Assembly (NCBI GenBank): GCA_002377985.1
Contig: DFQW01000102.1
Location: forward strand, 1-18,357
Origin: Halieaceae bacterium UBA3479
GTDB lineage: Bacteria; Pseudomonadota; Gammaproteobacteria; Pseudomonadales; Halieaceae
Direction: 5' to 3'
DNA length: 18,357 bases
Made by a program: the position numbers and the translations under genes. The notes beneath the pieces are model-generated. The model ran no database searches. It saw only the letters and a program-made list of their open reading frames with translations, and had not been told where the DNA came from. Positions 8,198 to 16,862 of this stretch are shown piece by piece; the stretch's first letter is position 1, and every line of letters begins with the position of its first letter.

Positions 8198-9889
8198 TCA
8201 CATGCTCTCCGGTGCCGAGACCCCTAACAGGTGCAATCCGTTGGCAATGACCTGTTGGGTCGCCGCTACCAGGGCCAGCCGCGCCCTCAGTACCGCGGGT
8301 TCGGCCTCCAAAATATGATGCGCATTATAAAAAGCATGAAAATCTGACGCGGCCTGGCGCAGGTAATTTGCGACGTCGTGCGGCTCAAGGCGTTCCGCTG
8401 CGGTGGTGACCACCTCGGGGAAGCGGCCCAGTGTTATCGCCAATGCCAGGGCTTCTGGCTCGCAGAGGCAGTCGAGGTGATCAAGCCCCGCTACTTCCGC
8501 CTCATCCCCCAGAGCCGACTGGGCTTTACGGCGAATGCTTGCGGCTCGGGCGTGGGCGTATTGAATGTAGTAAACGGGGTTTTCATTGCTCCTCGCCAGC
8601 GCCAGATCCACATCGAAGGTGAGCTGCGAGGAGGGCGCGCGCGCAACGAGAAAATACCTTGTCGCATCGCAACCCACCCAATCAATCAGGTCGCGCAGGG
8701 TGACATAGCTACCCGCGCGTTTGGATAGCTTCACTTCGGCGCCATCGCGCATCACGGTGACCATTTGATGCAGCACGTACTCGGGCCAACCCTTCGGAAT
8801 ACCGGCGTTCAAACCCTGCAAGCCAGCGCGCACGCGGGTGATCGTGCTGTGATGATCGGCGCCTTGCTCATTGATGACGCGTTCAAAACCGCGCTGCCAC
8901 TTATTTAGATGGTAGGCCACGTCGGGGACAAAATAGGTGTATCCCCCCTCGCTTTTGCGCATGACGCGGTCCTTGTCATCACCAAAGGACGAGGTTCTCA
9001 ACCACAGCGCATTATCCTGCTCGAAGGTATGGCCAGATTGCACGAGCGTTGAAACTGTCTCGTCAACGGCGCCGCTGTCATAGAGGGAGGACTCCAGAAA
9101 ATAGTGATCAAAGGCGACGGCGAAGGCACGGAGATCCTGATCCTGCTCACGGCGTAGACAAGCGACGGCAAAATCTCTGATTGCATCAAGGTCGGTAACG
9201 TCTCCAGACGCGGTAATTTCCCGGTCAGCCGCCCGCACCGTTTCGCTAGCCGCGAAAGCGTTGGCGACGTCCTCAATATAACCACCCTGATAGCCGTCCT
9301 CGGGCCAGCCCGCATCTTCCGGGCCCTTGCCCATCGCCCGAGCCTGCACCGACAGCGCCAGATTCTGGATCTGCTGGCCCGCGTCGTTGTAATAAAACTC
9401 TCGCTGTACTTCCCATCCGGTGGCATCCAACAAGCGGCCCAAGCAATCGCCGATGGCTGCTCCACGGCCGTGGCCCACATGTAGCGGCCCGGTGGGGTTG
9501 GCGGAGACAAACTCCACCTGAACTTTTCGCCCTCCACCGATATTTGACCGTCCAAAGGCCGATTTTTCAGACAATATCCTGCTGATGACCTCGGTATGAC
9601 GCTCTGGATTGATGAAAAAGTTTATAAACCCGGGTCCTGCAACATCGGCGCGTGCAATCAGGGTATTGGTGGGCAGGGCGTCGATCACCTGTTGCGCGAG
9701 TTCGCGCGGCGGCAGTCCGGCTCGCTTGGCCATTACCATGGCCACGTTACAGGACAGATCCCCGTGCGACGGGTCCTTTGGGTGGTCGATCTGCGGTGGC
9801 GTCTCTGGCATGTCTGCCAGCGTGCCTTGCGATACCACTTGTTCCAGCGCAGAGGATATCAGCGCAGCCAGTTCAGCTTTCATGGTCAT
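8198..9889 (-). CDS. argS: Arginyl-tRNA synthetase
   Basis: ArgS is a class I synthetase that charges tRNA-Arg in the cytosol. Its 563 residues fit the family. The class I nucleotide motif HVGH is at 137-140 in NPTGPLHVGHGR. The second signature appears as KLSKR (387-391), a recognisable KMSKS variant; many ArgRS enzymes are degenerate here. The N-terminal additional domain has the block HGDLSCNVAM (42-51). The C-terminal anticodon-binding DALR-type domain begins near 440 (YAHARAASI). The ORF opens ATG-ACC-ATG; the second ATG (9883) has AGG at 6 nt, while the first has AGG directly against it, so the true start may be residue 3. It lies 86 bp (from the stop of priA) downstream of priA. Confidence 0.98.
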   Translation of the reverse strand: MTMKAELAALISSALEQVVSQGTLADMPETPPQIDHPKDPSHGDLSCNVAMVMAKRAGLPPRELAQQVIDALPTNTLIARADVAGPGFINFFINPERHTEVISRILSEKSAFGRSNIGGGRKVQVEFVSANPTGPLHVGHGRGAAIGDCLGRLLDATGWEVQREFYYNDAGQQIQNLALSVQARAMGKGPEDAGWPEDGYQGGYIEDVANAFAASETVRAADREITASGDVTDLDAIRDFAVACLRREQDQDLRAFAVAFDHYFLESSLYDSGAVDETVSTLVQSGHTFEQDNALWLRTSSFGDDKDRVMRKSEGGYTYFVPDVAYHLNKWQRGFERVINEQGADHHSTITRVRAGLQGLNAGIPKGWPEYVLHQMVTVMRDGAEVKLSKRAGSYVTLRDLIDWVGCDATRYFLVARAPSSQLTFDVDLALARSNENPVYYIQYAHARAASIRRKAQSALGDEAEVAGLDHLDCLCEPEALALAITLGRFPEVVTTAAERLEPHDVANYLRQAASDFHAFYNAHHILEAEPAVLRARLALVAATQQVIANGLHLLGVSAPESM

Positions 9890-9975
9890 CCTGTCAGAGG
9901 TTCTCCGTGCGCTCTGAGCCCGGAGCTGGGCCGGCTATTATTACTGACCTGTCGCGAAGGCTCCAGCCAAGGAAG

Positions 9976-12186
9976 TCACAAGCTTTCGTAAGGATCGATA
10001 TCGACCGACCAGCTCAGATTGCCGGAGTGACGTGTGGCCTCTGCCTCTGCTACCAGCGAGGACATCAGCGCAGCCACCGCTGAGCGAGAGGGTCCGGCGA
10101 CGACCAGCTGGCTGCGGTAGCGATCTTTACGTCTTGCCATCGCGGCGGGTAAAGGACCAATCATGCGGCAAGTGCCCACGGCCGTGACCCGGGCTTTGAC
10201 TCTCTGAAGAAAGTCGAGCCCTGCCGGTCTCGTTTTGCTGTCACACCGGATGACGCCCAGTGCACCGTAGGGTGGGAGCGCCGATTCGGCGCGAAGCGAA
10301 AGCAGTGTCGCCAGCTGTGCGTGGTAGGGCGCATCGAGATCGCGAATTAACGTGTGCTCGGGTTGCCGGGTTTGAATGAGCACTGACCCCGGCTTGCCAG
10401 CGCGGCCAGCACGACCACTGACTTGTGTCATCAACTGCAGTAGCCGCTCTTCGCCCCGAAAGTCGGGACTGAAAAGGAGTGCGTCGGCATCGACAATGGC
10501 TACCAGCGTGACATGAGGAAAGTGGTGACCTTTGCTGAGCATCTGGGTGCCCACCAGCAGTACCGGGGCCCCGGTGTCGAGCCGTTCTATCAGTTTTGGC
10601 ATGGCTTCTCTGGTGCCCATGGTGTCACTATCGACGCGAATCACCTGATAGTCGGCGAAGTGCTCATTGAGAAAGGCTTCTGCCTGCTGTGTGCCCAGGC
10701 CGGTTCCCAGCAAGCGGTTGCTGTGGCACCCCGGGCATCGCTTTGGCAGCGCTATCCGGTCTCCGCAGTGATGGCACTGAAGACCCGGCGGCAATTTATG
10801 CAGGGTCATTCGTGCATCACAATGGCCACATTCACTACTCCAACCGCAGTCATGACACACCAGTGCGTGGGCAAACCCGCGGCGGTTCAGAAAAAGCAGC
10901 ACCTGATTTCCGTCACGCAATGTGTGATCCACAGCATCGAGCAGCTCTCGAGATAAACCCGCTGTCAGTTCAAGGCCACGAATGTCGATCAGACGTTGCA
11001 TGGGGAGGGCGCTGGCGCCGGCGCGCTGTGTGAGGACATGTCGTTGATAGCGGTTGCGGTCGGCATTGAGCCAGCTTTCTAGGCTGGGCGTGGCGCTACC
11101 CAGTATCACCGGGCAGTCCTCCAGTTGCGCGCGTTTGATGGCCACGTCCCGAGCCGAGTACCTCAGGCCATCCTGTTGCACAAAGGCGGCGTCGTGTTCC
11201 TCGTCGACAATAATGAGGCCGGGTTTATTAAGCGGAACAAATACGGTTGATCGCGTGCCCAGAACAATAGCGGCCTGACCGCTGCGGGCCGCCGCCCAGG
11301 CACGGTCGCGCGCGGTGTCTCCAATCCCCGAGTGCAGCGCCACGACCGGCGCATCAAATCGAGCTTCAAACCGCGCCAGCGTCTGGGGTGTCAGGGCAAT
11401 TTCGGGCAGGAGTAACAGTACCTGCCGGCCTTGTTTCAGGCAGGCAGCAATACATTGTAGATACACCTCGGTTTTACCGCTGCCGGTAATGCCATACAGA
11501 AGATGGACCGAGAACTGGCCCAGAGCAGCGGTAATGGCCTCGATGGCGGTTGCTTGCTCGGCATTGGCTGGCAAATGCGGGTTTCGCTCCTGCCAATATG
11601 ATGTGTTGGCAACGGTGCAAGGGATCGCCAAATCCTTGGCGATAAGCGCATTGCCCAAGGCCCTACTGAATCCCTCGGCAACCAGTTGTTTGAAGCTGAT
11701 CGGGCCCGCTGCCAGGCGCTTCACCAGCGCGGCTTGACGCGGTGCCTGATGGGGTGCGCCTTCCGGTAGTCCGCGACCGCGCTCGTTCAGCATCAGGCCG
11801 GGTTCATCCAATGGGTGTTCCGGTTTGCCGCGACGCTCACCCGGAGACAGTCCCAGCGGGAGAACCTCGCCCAGCGGGTGTTGGTAATACGTGGCGGTCC
11901 ATGTAAGTAACTCAAGGAGTGGAGGAGGGAATAGCGGCTCGGTGTCGATTACCGATGCCACCCGGCGCAAGCGCTTGGGGTCAACATCGGTATTTGTTCC
12001 GTGGGCCAATACAATCGCGACAATCGAGCGACTGCCAAAGGGGAGTTTGACCCGAATGCCCGGCTGCGGGGTGAGTTCACCGTTCTCGGGCGGCCAATAG
12101 TCAAATAACCGGCGCAGCGGTGTGGGCACTGCGCAGCGCCATATGACAGATGCGGCATTATTGTCAGTTGCAGTTAAATTCGACAT
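9976..12186 (-). CDS. priA: Primosomal protein N' (replication restart helicase PriA)
   Basis: PriA is the 3'-to-5' superfamily 2 DNA helicase that recognises stalled forks and D-loops and reloads DnaB through PriB/DnaT or PriC. About 736 residues, close to the E. coli 732. Numbering from an in-frame TTG at 12201, the order is an N-terminal DNA-binding region, Walker A GITGSGKT (237-244), the Walker B box DEEH followed by the aromatic-rich loop DGLRYSARD, then a zinc region with four CxxC pairs (CHDC, CGHC, CHHC, CPGC), all eight cysteines present, and GRAGRAGKPG of the C-terminal helicase motif. I favour the ATG at 12186: GGAG sits only 3 nt before the TTG at 12201, but the ATG itself lacks a clear ribosome site. 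It is divergent from rpmE. Confidence 0.97.
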   Translation of the reverse strand: MSNLTATDNNAASVIWRCAVPTPLRRLFDYWPPENGELTPQPGIRVKLPFGSRSIVAIVLAHGTNTDVDPKRLRRVASVIDTEPLFPPPLLELLTWTATYYQHPLGEVLPLGLSPGERRGKPEHPLDEPGLMLNERGRGLPEGAPHQAPRQAALVKRLAAGPISFKQLVAEGFSRALGNALIAKDLAIPCTVANTSYWQERNPHLPANAEQATAIEAITAALGQFSVHLLYGITGSGKTEVYLQCIAACLKQGRQVLLLLPEIALTPQTLARFEARFDAPVVALHSGIGDTARDRAWAAARSGQAAIVLGTRSTVFVPLNKPGLIIVDEEHDAAFVQQDGLRYSARDVAIKRAQLEDCPVILGSATPSLESWLNADRNRYQRHVLTQRAGASALPMQRLIDIRGLELTAGLSRELLDAVDHTLRDGNQVLLFLNRRGFAHALVCHDCGWSSECGHCDARMTLHKLPPGLQCHHCGDRIALPKRCPGCHSNRLLGTGLGTQQAEAFLNEHFADYQVIRVDSDTMGTREAMPKLIERLDTGAPVLLVGTQMLSKGHHFPHVTLVAIVDADALLFSPDFRGEERLLQLMTQVSGRAGRAGKPGSVLIQTRQPEHTLIRDLDAPYHAQLATLLSLRAESALPPYGALGVIRCDSKTRPAGLDFLQRVKARVTAVGTCRMIGPLPAAMARRKDRYRSQLVVAGPSRSAVAALMSSLVAEAEATRHSGNLSWSVDIDPYESL

Positions 12187-12248
12187 GGTGACAGCGGGCA
12201 AACACTCCCCGGCAGTGTACTAGAGCGCAGCAGTGGGTGTATTCCATG

Positions 12249-12276
12249 TTGCTATCGGTGTCGGCTCTGGTATGAT
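12249..12276 (+). promoter_or_regulatory. rpmE: Extended -10 sigma70 promoter of rpmE
   Basis: TATGAT at 12271-12276 (five of six matches to TATAAT) is preceded by TGG (12268-12270), the extended -10 element. TTGCTA at 12249-12254 (four of six matches to TTGACA) lies 16 nt upstream. Transcription would start near 12283 and give a leader of about 35 nt ending in the GGAGG ribosome site 5 nt before the rpmE ATG. This is the best promoter in the window and faces away from priA, whose own promoter must share the same 130 bp; I could not pick that one with confidence. Confidence 0.7.
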
Positions 12277-12317
12277 CCGCCCTCTTTTTTTGGCCCGCGA
12301 CGCCGACGGAGGTTGGC

Positions 12318-12533
12318 ATGAAAGCAGACATTCACCCACAGTATGGCGATATTACTGCCAAGTGTAGTTGTGGTAACGAGATCAAAACCCGCTCTACGCT
12401 AGGCGAAGATATTTCCCTGGACGTGTGTAGCCAGTGTCATCCGTTTTATACCGGCAAACAGAAGATCGTCGATACCGGTGGCAGGGTTGACCGCTTCAAC
12501 AAGCGCTTTGGTGGCCGAAGCCTCAAGCAATAA
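12318..12533 (+). CDS. rpmE: 50S ribosomal protein bL31, zinc-binding (C+) form
   Basis: bL31 bridges the central protuberance of the large subunit to the small subunit head. The 71-residue protein is the standard length. It has four cysteines placed as a zinc site: C16 and C18 (KCSCGNE) and C37 and C40 ([11 protein letters not shown]), marking it as the C+ form rather than the zinc-independent YkgM type. The C-terminal [12 protein letters not shown] block is typical. Start: ATG with GGAGG 5 nt upstream. It is a single-gene unit with its own promoter and terminator. In E. coli, L31 represses its own mRNA through the leader; the short leader here may do the same, but that is inference. Confidence 0.98.
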   Translation: MKADIHPQYGDITAKCSCGNEIKTRSTLGEDISLDVCSQCHPFYTGKQKIVDTGGRVDRFNKRFGGRSLKQ

Positions 12534-12553
12534 GGGTTGCGTTATTCAAAGAG

Positions 12554-12579
12554 CGCCGGCAATAGCCGGCGTTTTTTTT
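12554..12579 (+). terminator. Intrinsic terminator of rpmE
   Basis: A perfect 7-bp GC stem (CGCCGGC, 12554-12560, paired with GCCGGCG, 12565-12571) closes on an AATA tetraloop and is followed by eight T residues (12572-12579). It begins 20 nt after the rpmE stop. The T run overlaps the stop codon of ponA coming from the other side. On the minus strand the same hairpin is followed only by CTCTTTG, so it may slow ponA transcription but is clearly optimised for rpmE. Confidence 0.93.
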
Positions 12580-14986
12580 AGAAAATTTGCTCCAAGTCAT
12601 CAGTGCCGAGGGCCTGGCCCGAATCGCTGGCCCAACCGGGCAGTGACTCCTCAAGGAAGTACTCCATGATGCTGCCTTCGGGCTGACCCCGAACCCGCAG
12701 GCCAGAGCTGGCATCGATACGCAGCCGCACAATGCCCGGTGGCATAGGCGGATTGGGTTGCGCTGGTGGTAGCGCCTCGCGCATGTAGTCAATCCAGATG
12801 GGTAGCGCGGCGGTGCCACCAAACTCGTTTCTGCCCAGTGGGCTGTAGTCGTCAAACCCAACCCACGCGGTCGTGATCAAATCGCGATTGAATCCTGAGA
12901 ACCAGGCGTCCCGAGGACCGTTAGTGGTGCCTGTTTTTCCGCCGATATCATCGCGCTCCAGTACTCTGGCCCGACGGCCGGTACCGCGCTGAATGGCATC
13001 GCGCAGAAAGGAAGAGACGATATAAGCCACCCGCGGATCCATAACCCTCTCGGCGGCGCGCACCTCGGGAATGGCGGTTCCCAGAATATCCTCCATGCGA
13101 ACCTCTTCGGCTTTGGCGCCATCGGCCGTGGCGCATTCCGGGCAGGCCACCAGTGGATCAGCCGCAAAGACAATGTCTCCCTGGGCGTTCTCAATGCGTT
13201 CGATTAACCAGGGCTCCACCTTAAAACCCTCGTTAGCCAGAATGGCGTACCCTGCCGCGACTTCAATGGGCGTAAAGGCGTGCGTTCCCAGTGCCAGCGT
13301 TAAATTCGCCTGCATACCCTCGGTGTTGAAGCCCAAGTGTTCCACGTAGCGAATAAATGGGCCGATGCCGACACGTTGCAGTACCCGGATCGACACGAGA
13401 TTTCGTGAAAATGCGAGCGCCTCGCGCAACCGGGTGGGCCCATAGAACTTGCCGCTGTCATTTTCCGGTCTCCAGATCTCTGCTGCGGCGATATTGTCGA
13501 GCACGACGGGCGCGTCGTTGATGACGGTCGCCGGTGTGATGCCTGCCGACAGCGCGTTGGCGTAGAGAAATGGTTTGAAATTTGAGCCCGGTTGGCGCCG
13601 TGCCTGAGTCGCTCGGTTGAATTTTGAGAGTTCGAAGCCCATGCCGCCGACCAGTGCGCGAATGGCTCCGTGTTTCGGGTCTAGCGACACCAGTGCCGCC
13701 TGCGCCTGAGGAACCTGGCTCAATCGCCACCCATTCGCTGTTTTCAGCACTCTGATCAGATCACCTGTTGCAACAAGGTCAGTCACGCTTTCTTCCGGCG
13801 GTGCGGTCGAGTTAACGCTGCGGTAGCGCCGCACTTTGTTCAGATCCCCCTCCCAGTGCAGCGAGAGGCTCTCGCCCGACTTGCTTAATACGGTGACCGT
13901 GTCCTCGCTGATTGCGGTCACGATGCCGGGCTCCAGCTCGGCAATGGTTGGCATTTCTGCCAGCGCTGCCTGCCAGCGCTCTCTTGTCTCGGTCTCTGAT
14001 TCGCCCTCGCGCGGGGCCAGTCGCCGTTCCGGCCCACGCCATCCGTGCCGCCAGTCATAGGTTCTCAGACCCGCCAGCAGTGCATCTCGCGCGGCCTGCT
14101 GTTGTCTTGCGTCGACAGTCGTGTAGACCACGTAGCCGTCGTTGTAAGCCGCGTTGCCAAAACGCTCCACCATTTCACGCCGGACCATTTCAGCGACATA
14201 GTCGGCATCGACCTCGACGACCTGACCAAAGAAGGCGGCGGTCACCGGCGCAGCCTGTGCCGCATCACGCTCGCCTTCGGAGATCATGCCCAGATTTTCC
14301 ATCCTACCGAGAATCCAGTCGCGCCGGATCTTGCCCTTTTCGGGGTTACTGAGGGGGTTGTTGCGAGAGGGCGCTTTGGGCACGCCCGCGAGCATGGCGT
14401 GTTGCGCCAGATCGAGTTCTGCGAGAGATTTTCCGTAGTAGGTTTCTGCTGCCGCTTCAAAGCCATAGGCGCGGTGTCCGAGAAACACGCGGTTGACATA
14501 GAGCTCGAAAATTTCTTCTTTGCTAAGGCGCGCCTCGATCTGGAGCGCCAGCAGGATCTCCGTAAATTTCCTGATAAAGGTCTGATCAAGGGTCAGAAAG
14601 TAGTTTCGTGCCACCTGCATGGTGATCGTTGAACCGCCGCTGCCTTTGCGGCCGGTGAGCAGTAGCTCGGAAACCGCTCTCGCGAGGCTGAGGGGTTCGA
14701 TACCGCCGTGCTCGAAAAAGCCATCGTCTTCAGCGGCGAGAAGCGCATTGATGAACCCTTGCGGGATTTGCTCAAACTTCAGGGGTTTTCGTTTTTGCTC
14801 GCCAAATTGTCCAATCAGCGCGCCGTCTCGGCTCAGCACCTGCAGGGGGGTTTGCAAGGTGATATTGCGTAGCGCGCTCTCCTCGGGTAACCGTGGGCTG
14901 AGGTAAAGATACAGTCCGGCCAACCACCAGACACCGGCACAGGCAAGCAGCAACACATACCGAATTAGGGTCTGGTTTCTGGCCAA
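12578..14986 (-). CDS. ponA: Penicillin-binding protein 1A (bifunctional peptidoglycan glycosyltransferase/transpeptidase)
   Basis: This class A PBP polymerises lipid II into glycan strands and cross-links the peptides in the periplasm. Of 802 residues: cytoplasmic tail and membrane anchor (8-29), GT51 domain with catalytic E86 in AAEDDGFFEHGG and the blocks GGSTITMQVARN (117-128) and ELYVNRVFLG (161-170), an OB-like insert (about 310-425), then the transpeptidase with SxxK S468-K471 (PGSNFKPF), SxN S527-N529 and KTG K684-G686. All catalytic residues are intact. A CPEC pair at 615-618 is an oddity. The start is TTG at 14986 with GGAG 9 nt upstream; a TAA immediately precedes it and no ATG lies before the membrane helix. 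It is divergent from pilM, as in Pseudomonas. Confidence 0.97.
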   Translation of the reverse strand: MARNQTLIRYVLLLACAGVWWLAGLYLYLSPRLPEESALRNITLQTPLQVLSRDGALIGQFGEQKRKPLKFEQIPQGFINALLAAEDDGFFEHGGIEPLSLARAVSELLLTGRKGSGGSTITMQVARNYFLTLDQTFIRKFTEILLALQIEARLSKEEIFELYVNRVFLGHRAYGFEAAAETYYGKSLAELDLAQHAMLAGVPKAPSRNNPLSNPEKGKIRRDWILGRMENLGMISEGERDAAQAAPVTAAFFGQVVEVDADYVAEMVRREMVERFGNAAYNDGYVVYTTVDARQQQAARDALLAGLRTYDWRHGWRGPERRLAPREGESETETRERWQAALAEMPTIAELEPGIVTAISEDTVTVLSKSGESLSLHWEGDLNKVRRYRSVNSTAPPEESVTDLVATGDLIRVLKTANGWRLSQVPQAQAALVSLDPKHGAIRALVGGMGFELSKFNRATQARRQPGSNFKPFLYANALSAGITPATVINDAPVVLDNIAAAEIWRPENDSGKFYGPTRLREALAFSRNLVSIRVLQRVGIGPFIRYVEHLGFNTEGMQANLTLALGTHAFTPIEVAAGYAILANEGFKVEPWLIERIENAQGDIVFAADPLVACPECATADGAKAEEVRMEDILGTAIPEVRAAERVMDPRVAYIVSSFLRDAIQRGTGRRARVLERDDIGGKTGTTNGPRDAWFSGFNRDLITTAWVGFDDYSPLGRNEFGGTAALPIWIDYMREALPPAQPNPPMPPGIVRLRIDASSGLRVRGQPEGSIMEYFLEESLPGWASDSGQALGTDDLEQIF

Positions 14987-15171
14987 TTACACGGTCTCCG
15001 GCTGGGAATTTACGGTTGTCTTGCTGGTCTGCGCCGGTGACGGGTGATCACTGTTCAGCGCGCAAGGCGCAAACATATCAGGGCTCTTGCGGATATTTCA
15101 CACAAATGGGCGCAATAAGTGACGTTTTACCGACTTTGTAAGACCATAAAAATCAGGCGTCATCGTAATAT

Positions 15172-15196
15172 GGGGCTTCGAGACATGTGAAGCCCT
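15172..15196 (+). repeat. Inverted repeat (possible hairpin or operator) upstream of pilM
   Basis: GGGCTTC (15173-15179) and GAAGCCC (15189-15195) form a perfect 7-bp inverted repeat, extendable by a G-T pair at each end, around a 7-nt centre. No T run follows, so it is not an intrinsic terminator. It ends 35 nt before the pilM start. A TAATAT (15166-15171) touching its left side is a possible -10 element but has no good -35 partner. If transcribed it would be a leader hairpin; otherwise it could be a protein-binding site. The rest of the 14987-15231 gap holds no gene; promoters for ponA and pilM must lie here but are not clear to me. Confidence 0.55.
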
Positions 15197-15231
15197 CTCA
15201 AGGGACGTCGACACGCGCAAAGGAATGACAA

Positions 15232-16299
15232 GTGTTGAGGTTATTTGGTGCAGCCAAAACGTCACGCGTTCTCGGGATCGATATCAGTTCTACGACAGTG
15301 AAGTTGCTGGAGCTCAGTCGACAGGGCGAACGTTACCGCGTTGAGAGTTATGCGGTCGCGCCATTACCCCCCGAGGCGGTGATTGAAAAAAATGTAAAGC
15401 AGGTAGAGACGGTCGGCGCGGTGATCCGGGGTCTGGTGGCGCGCGCAAAAACCCGCGCGACGCGCGCTGCGGCGGCGGTCTCCGGGTCAGCGGTCATTAT
15501 CAAGACTGTCAAGATGCCCGCTGGTCTGTCCGAAGAAGACCTTGAGGCTCAGCTCGCCGTCGAAGCGGACCAATACATCCCCTACGCCCTAGAGGAAGTC
15601 GCCCTCGACTTTGAGGTGCTGCCCGCTGCCTCTAAAAATAATGACACCGTCGATGTGTTGCTCGTCGCCTGCCATCAGGAAACGATTGATGCTCGGGTAG
15701 ACGCGCTGGAGATAGGGGGTCTCGCGGCGGAGATCATGGACGTCGAGGTGCTCGCGCTGGGCCGTGCGCTGGCCTTGGTTAAGGACCAGTTGCCTGGGGA
15801 GTCGCTACGAACGGTGGCGATGGTGGATATCGGCGCCAGCATGACTACCCTGTCGGTATTTTCCGATGGTGATTCTATTTATACCCGCGAACAGTTCTTC
15901 GGCGGCAAGCAGCTCACAGATGAGATCATGCAGCGGTACGATTTGTCCTTTGAAGAGGCAGGTTTGGCCAAAAAGCGGGGAGGATTGCCAGAGGATTACG
16001 AGCGGGAGGTGCTGCAGCCGTTTCGCGAGGCCGTAGTTCAGCAAGTCAGCCGATCCCTTCAGTTCTTTTTTTCTTCCAGTGAATACACCTCCCTCGACTG
16101 CATCGTACTTTGTGGTGGCGTGGCGTCCATTGACGGTCTTGGTGAGCTGGCACAGGAGCGACTTTCGACGCGGGTCGTGGTTGCAAATCCGTTTGCCGGT
16201 ATGACGGTGGATCCTCGAGTTGATCCAGCGGCCTTGGCCCGTGACGCGCCAGCGATGATGGTCGCCTGTGGTCTGGCGATGCGGGGTGCCGGCCGATGA
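15232..16299 (+). CDS. pilM: Type IV pilus inner-membrane platform protein PilM
   Basis: PilM is a cytoplasmic actin-like (FtsA-fold) ATP-binding protein that docks on the N-terminal peptide of PilN and links the alignment complex to the motor ATPases. The 355 residues match the 354 of P. aeruginosa. Marks are the phosphate-binding motif GIDISSTTVKLLEL (15-28), the second VDIGASMTTLSVF (198-210) and CGGVASIDGL near the C-terminus (adenosine motif). The start is GTG at 15232 with AAAGGA 7 nt upstream. The N-terminal MLRLFG matches the usual MLGLF opening. Its stop overlaps the pilN start (ATGA). Confidence 0.97.
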   Translation: MLRLFGAAKTSRVLGIDISSTTVKLLELSRQGERYRVESYAVAPLPPEAVIEKNVKQVETVGAVIRGLVARAKTRATRAAAAVSGSAVIIKTVKMPAGLSEEDLEAQLAVEADQYIPYALEEVALDFEVLPAASKNNDTVDVLLVACHQETIDARVDALEIGGLAAEIMDVEVLALGRALALVKDQLPGESLRTVAMVDIGASMTTLSVFSDGDSIYTREQFFGGKQLTDEIMQRYDLSFEEAGLAKKRGGLPEDYEREVLQPFREAVVQQVSRSLQFFFSSSEYTSLDCIVLCGGVASIDGLGELAQERLSTRVVVANPFAGMTVDPRVDPAALARDAPAMMVACGLAMRGAGR

Positions 16300-16862
16300 G
16301 CACGATCAATCTCTTGCCCTGGCGTGAGTTGCGACGACAACAGCGGCGACAACAATTTCTCACGAGCCTTGGTATCACGGTGCTGGTGGCAGGGCTGTCG
16401 ATTTTTATTTGGGATCTCTGGGTCAATTATCTCAGCGACCGGCAGCAACACCGCAATAACTATCTTCGAGAGCACATTGCGTTGCTGGATCAGGAGGTTG
16501 CAGAAATCCGGGAACTGCGGCAGCGGCGCCGTCAACTGGTTGAGCGCATGGAGATCATTGAGGCATTGCAGAGTAACAGGCCCGTCGTTGTGCGTTTGTT
16601 TGATCAGCTGGTGAGAACACTGCCTGACGGCGTGTTTTTTACGGCGCTGAATACCAGAGATAACGTTGTCGCGTTGGAGGGGGTGGCAGAATCAAATAAT
16701 CACGTATCGCGATTGATGCGCCGCCTCGATGCGTCCGATTGGCTGGATAGTCCAAAACTCGATGCGGTACAGAGTGCGCCCAAGTACGGCGATCAAGCTG
16801 CGACCTTCAAGCTCTCCGTTACGTTATCGCGCCCCGCCGCCGGCGAGGACCCATCGCCGTGA
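16296..16862 (+). CDS. pilN: Type IV pilus alignment protein PilN
   Basis: PilN is a bitopic inner-membrane protein that joins cytoplasmic PilM to periplasmic PilO. Its 188 residues begin with the conserved PilM-binding motif INLLPWR (4-10), followed by a basic stretch, one membrane helix (about 22-45) and a coiled-coil stem (about 50-90) leading to a ferredoxin-like periplasmic domain. The start overlaps the pilM stop, and the stop TGA overlaps the GTG of pilO (GTGA), so the chain is coupled. Confidence 0.96.
   Translation: MSTINLLPWRELRRQQRRQQFLTSLGITVLVAGLSIFIWDLWVNYLSDRQQHRNNYLREHIALLDQEVAEIRELRQRRRQLVERMEIIEALQSNRPVVVRLFDQLVRTLPDGVFFTALNTRDNVVALEGVAESNNHVSRLMRRLDASDWLDSPKLDAVQSAPKYGDQAATFKLSVTLSRPAAGEDPSP

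Noticed and set aside
8720..8740. Loss of the KMSKS motif in ArgS
   Set aside because: The sequence reads KLSKR, a normal variant. Arginyl-tRNA synthetases often have a degenerate KMSKS, so this is not a defect.
9890..9975. Possible hairpin between priA and argS (GCCC/GGGC arms near 9918-9931)
   Set aside because: Only 4 bp of stem and no T run. The gap is short, and both genes point the same way, so read-through is plausible.
14045..14632. 195-codon open frame on the plus strand opposite ponA
   Set aside because: It covers the glycosyltransferase region of ponA in antisense, has no ribosome site I trust and no recognisable domain. ponA is certain here.
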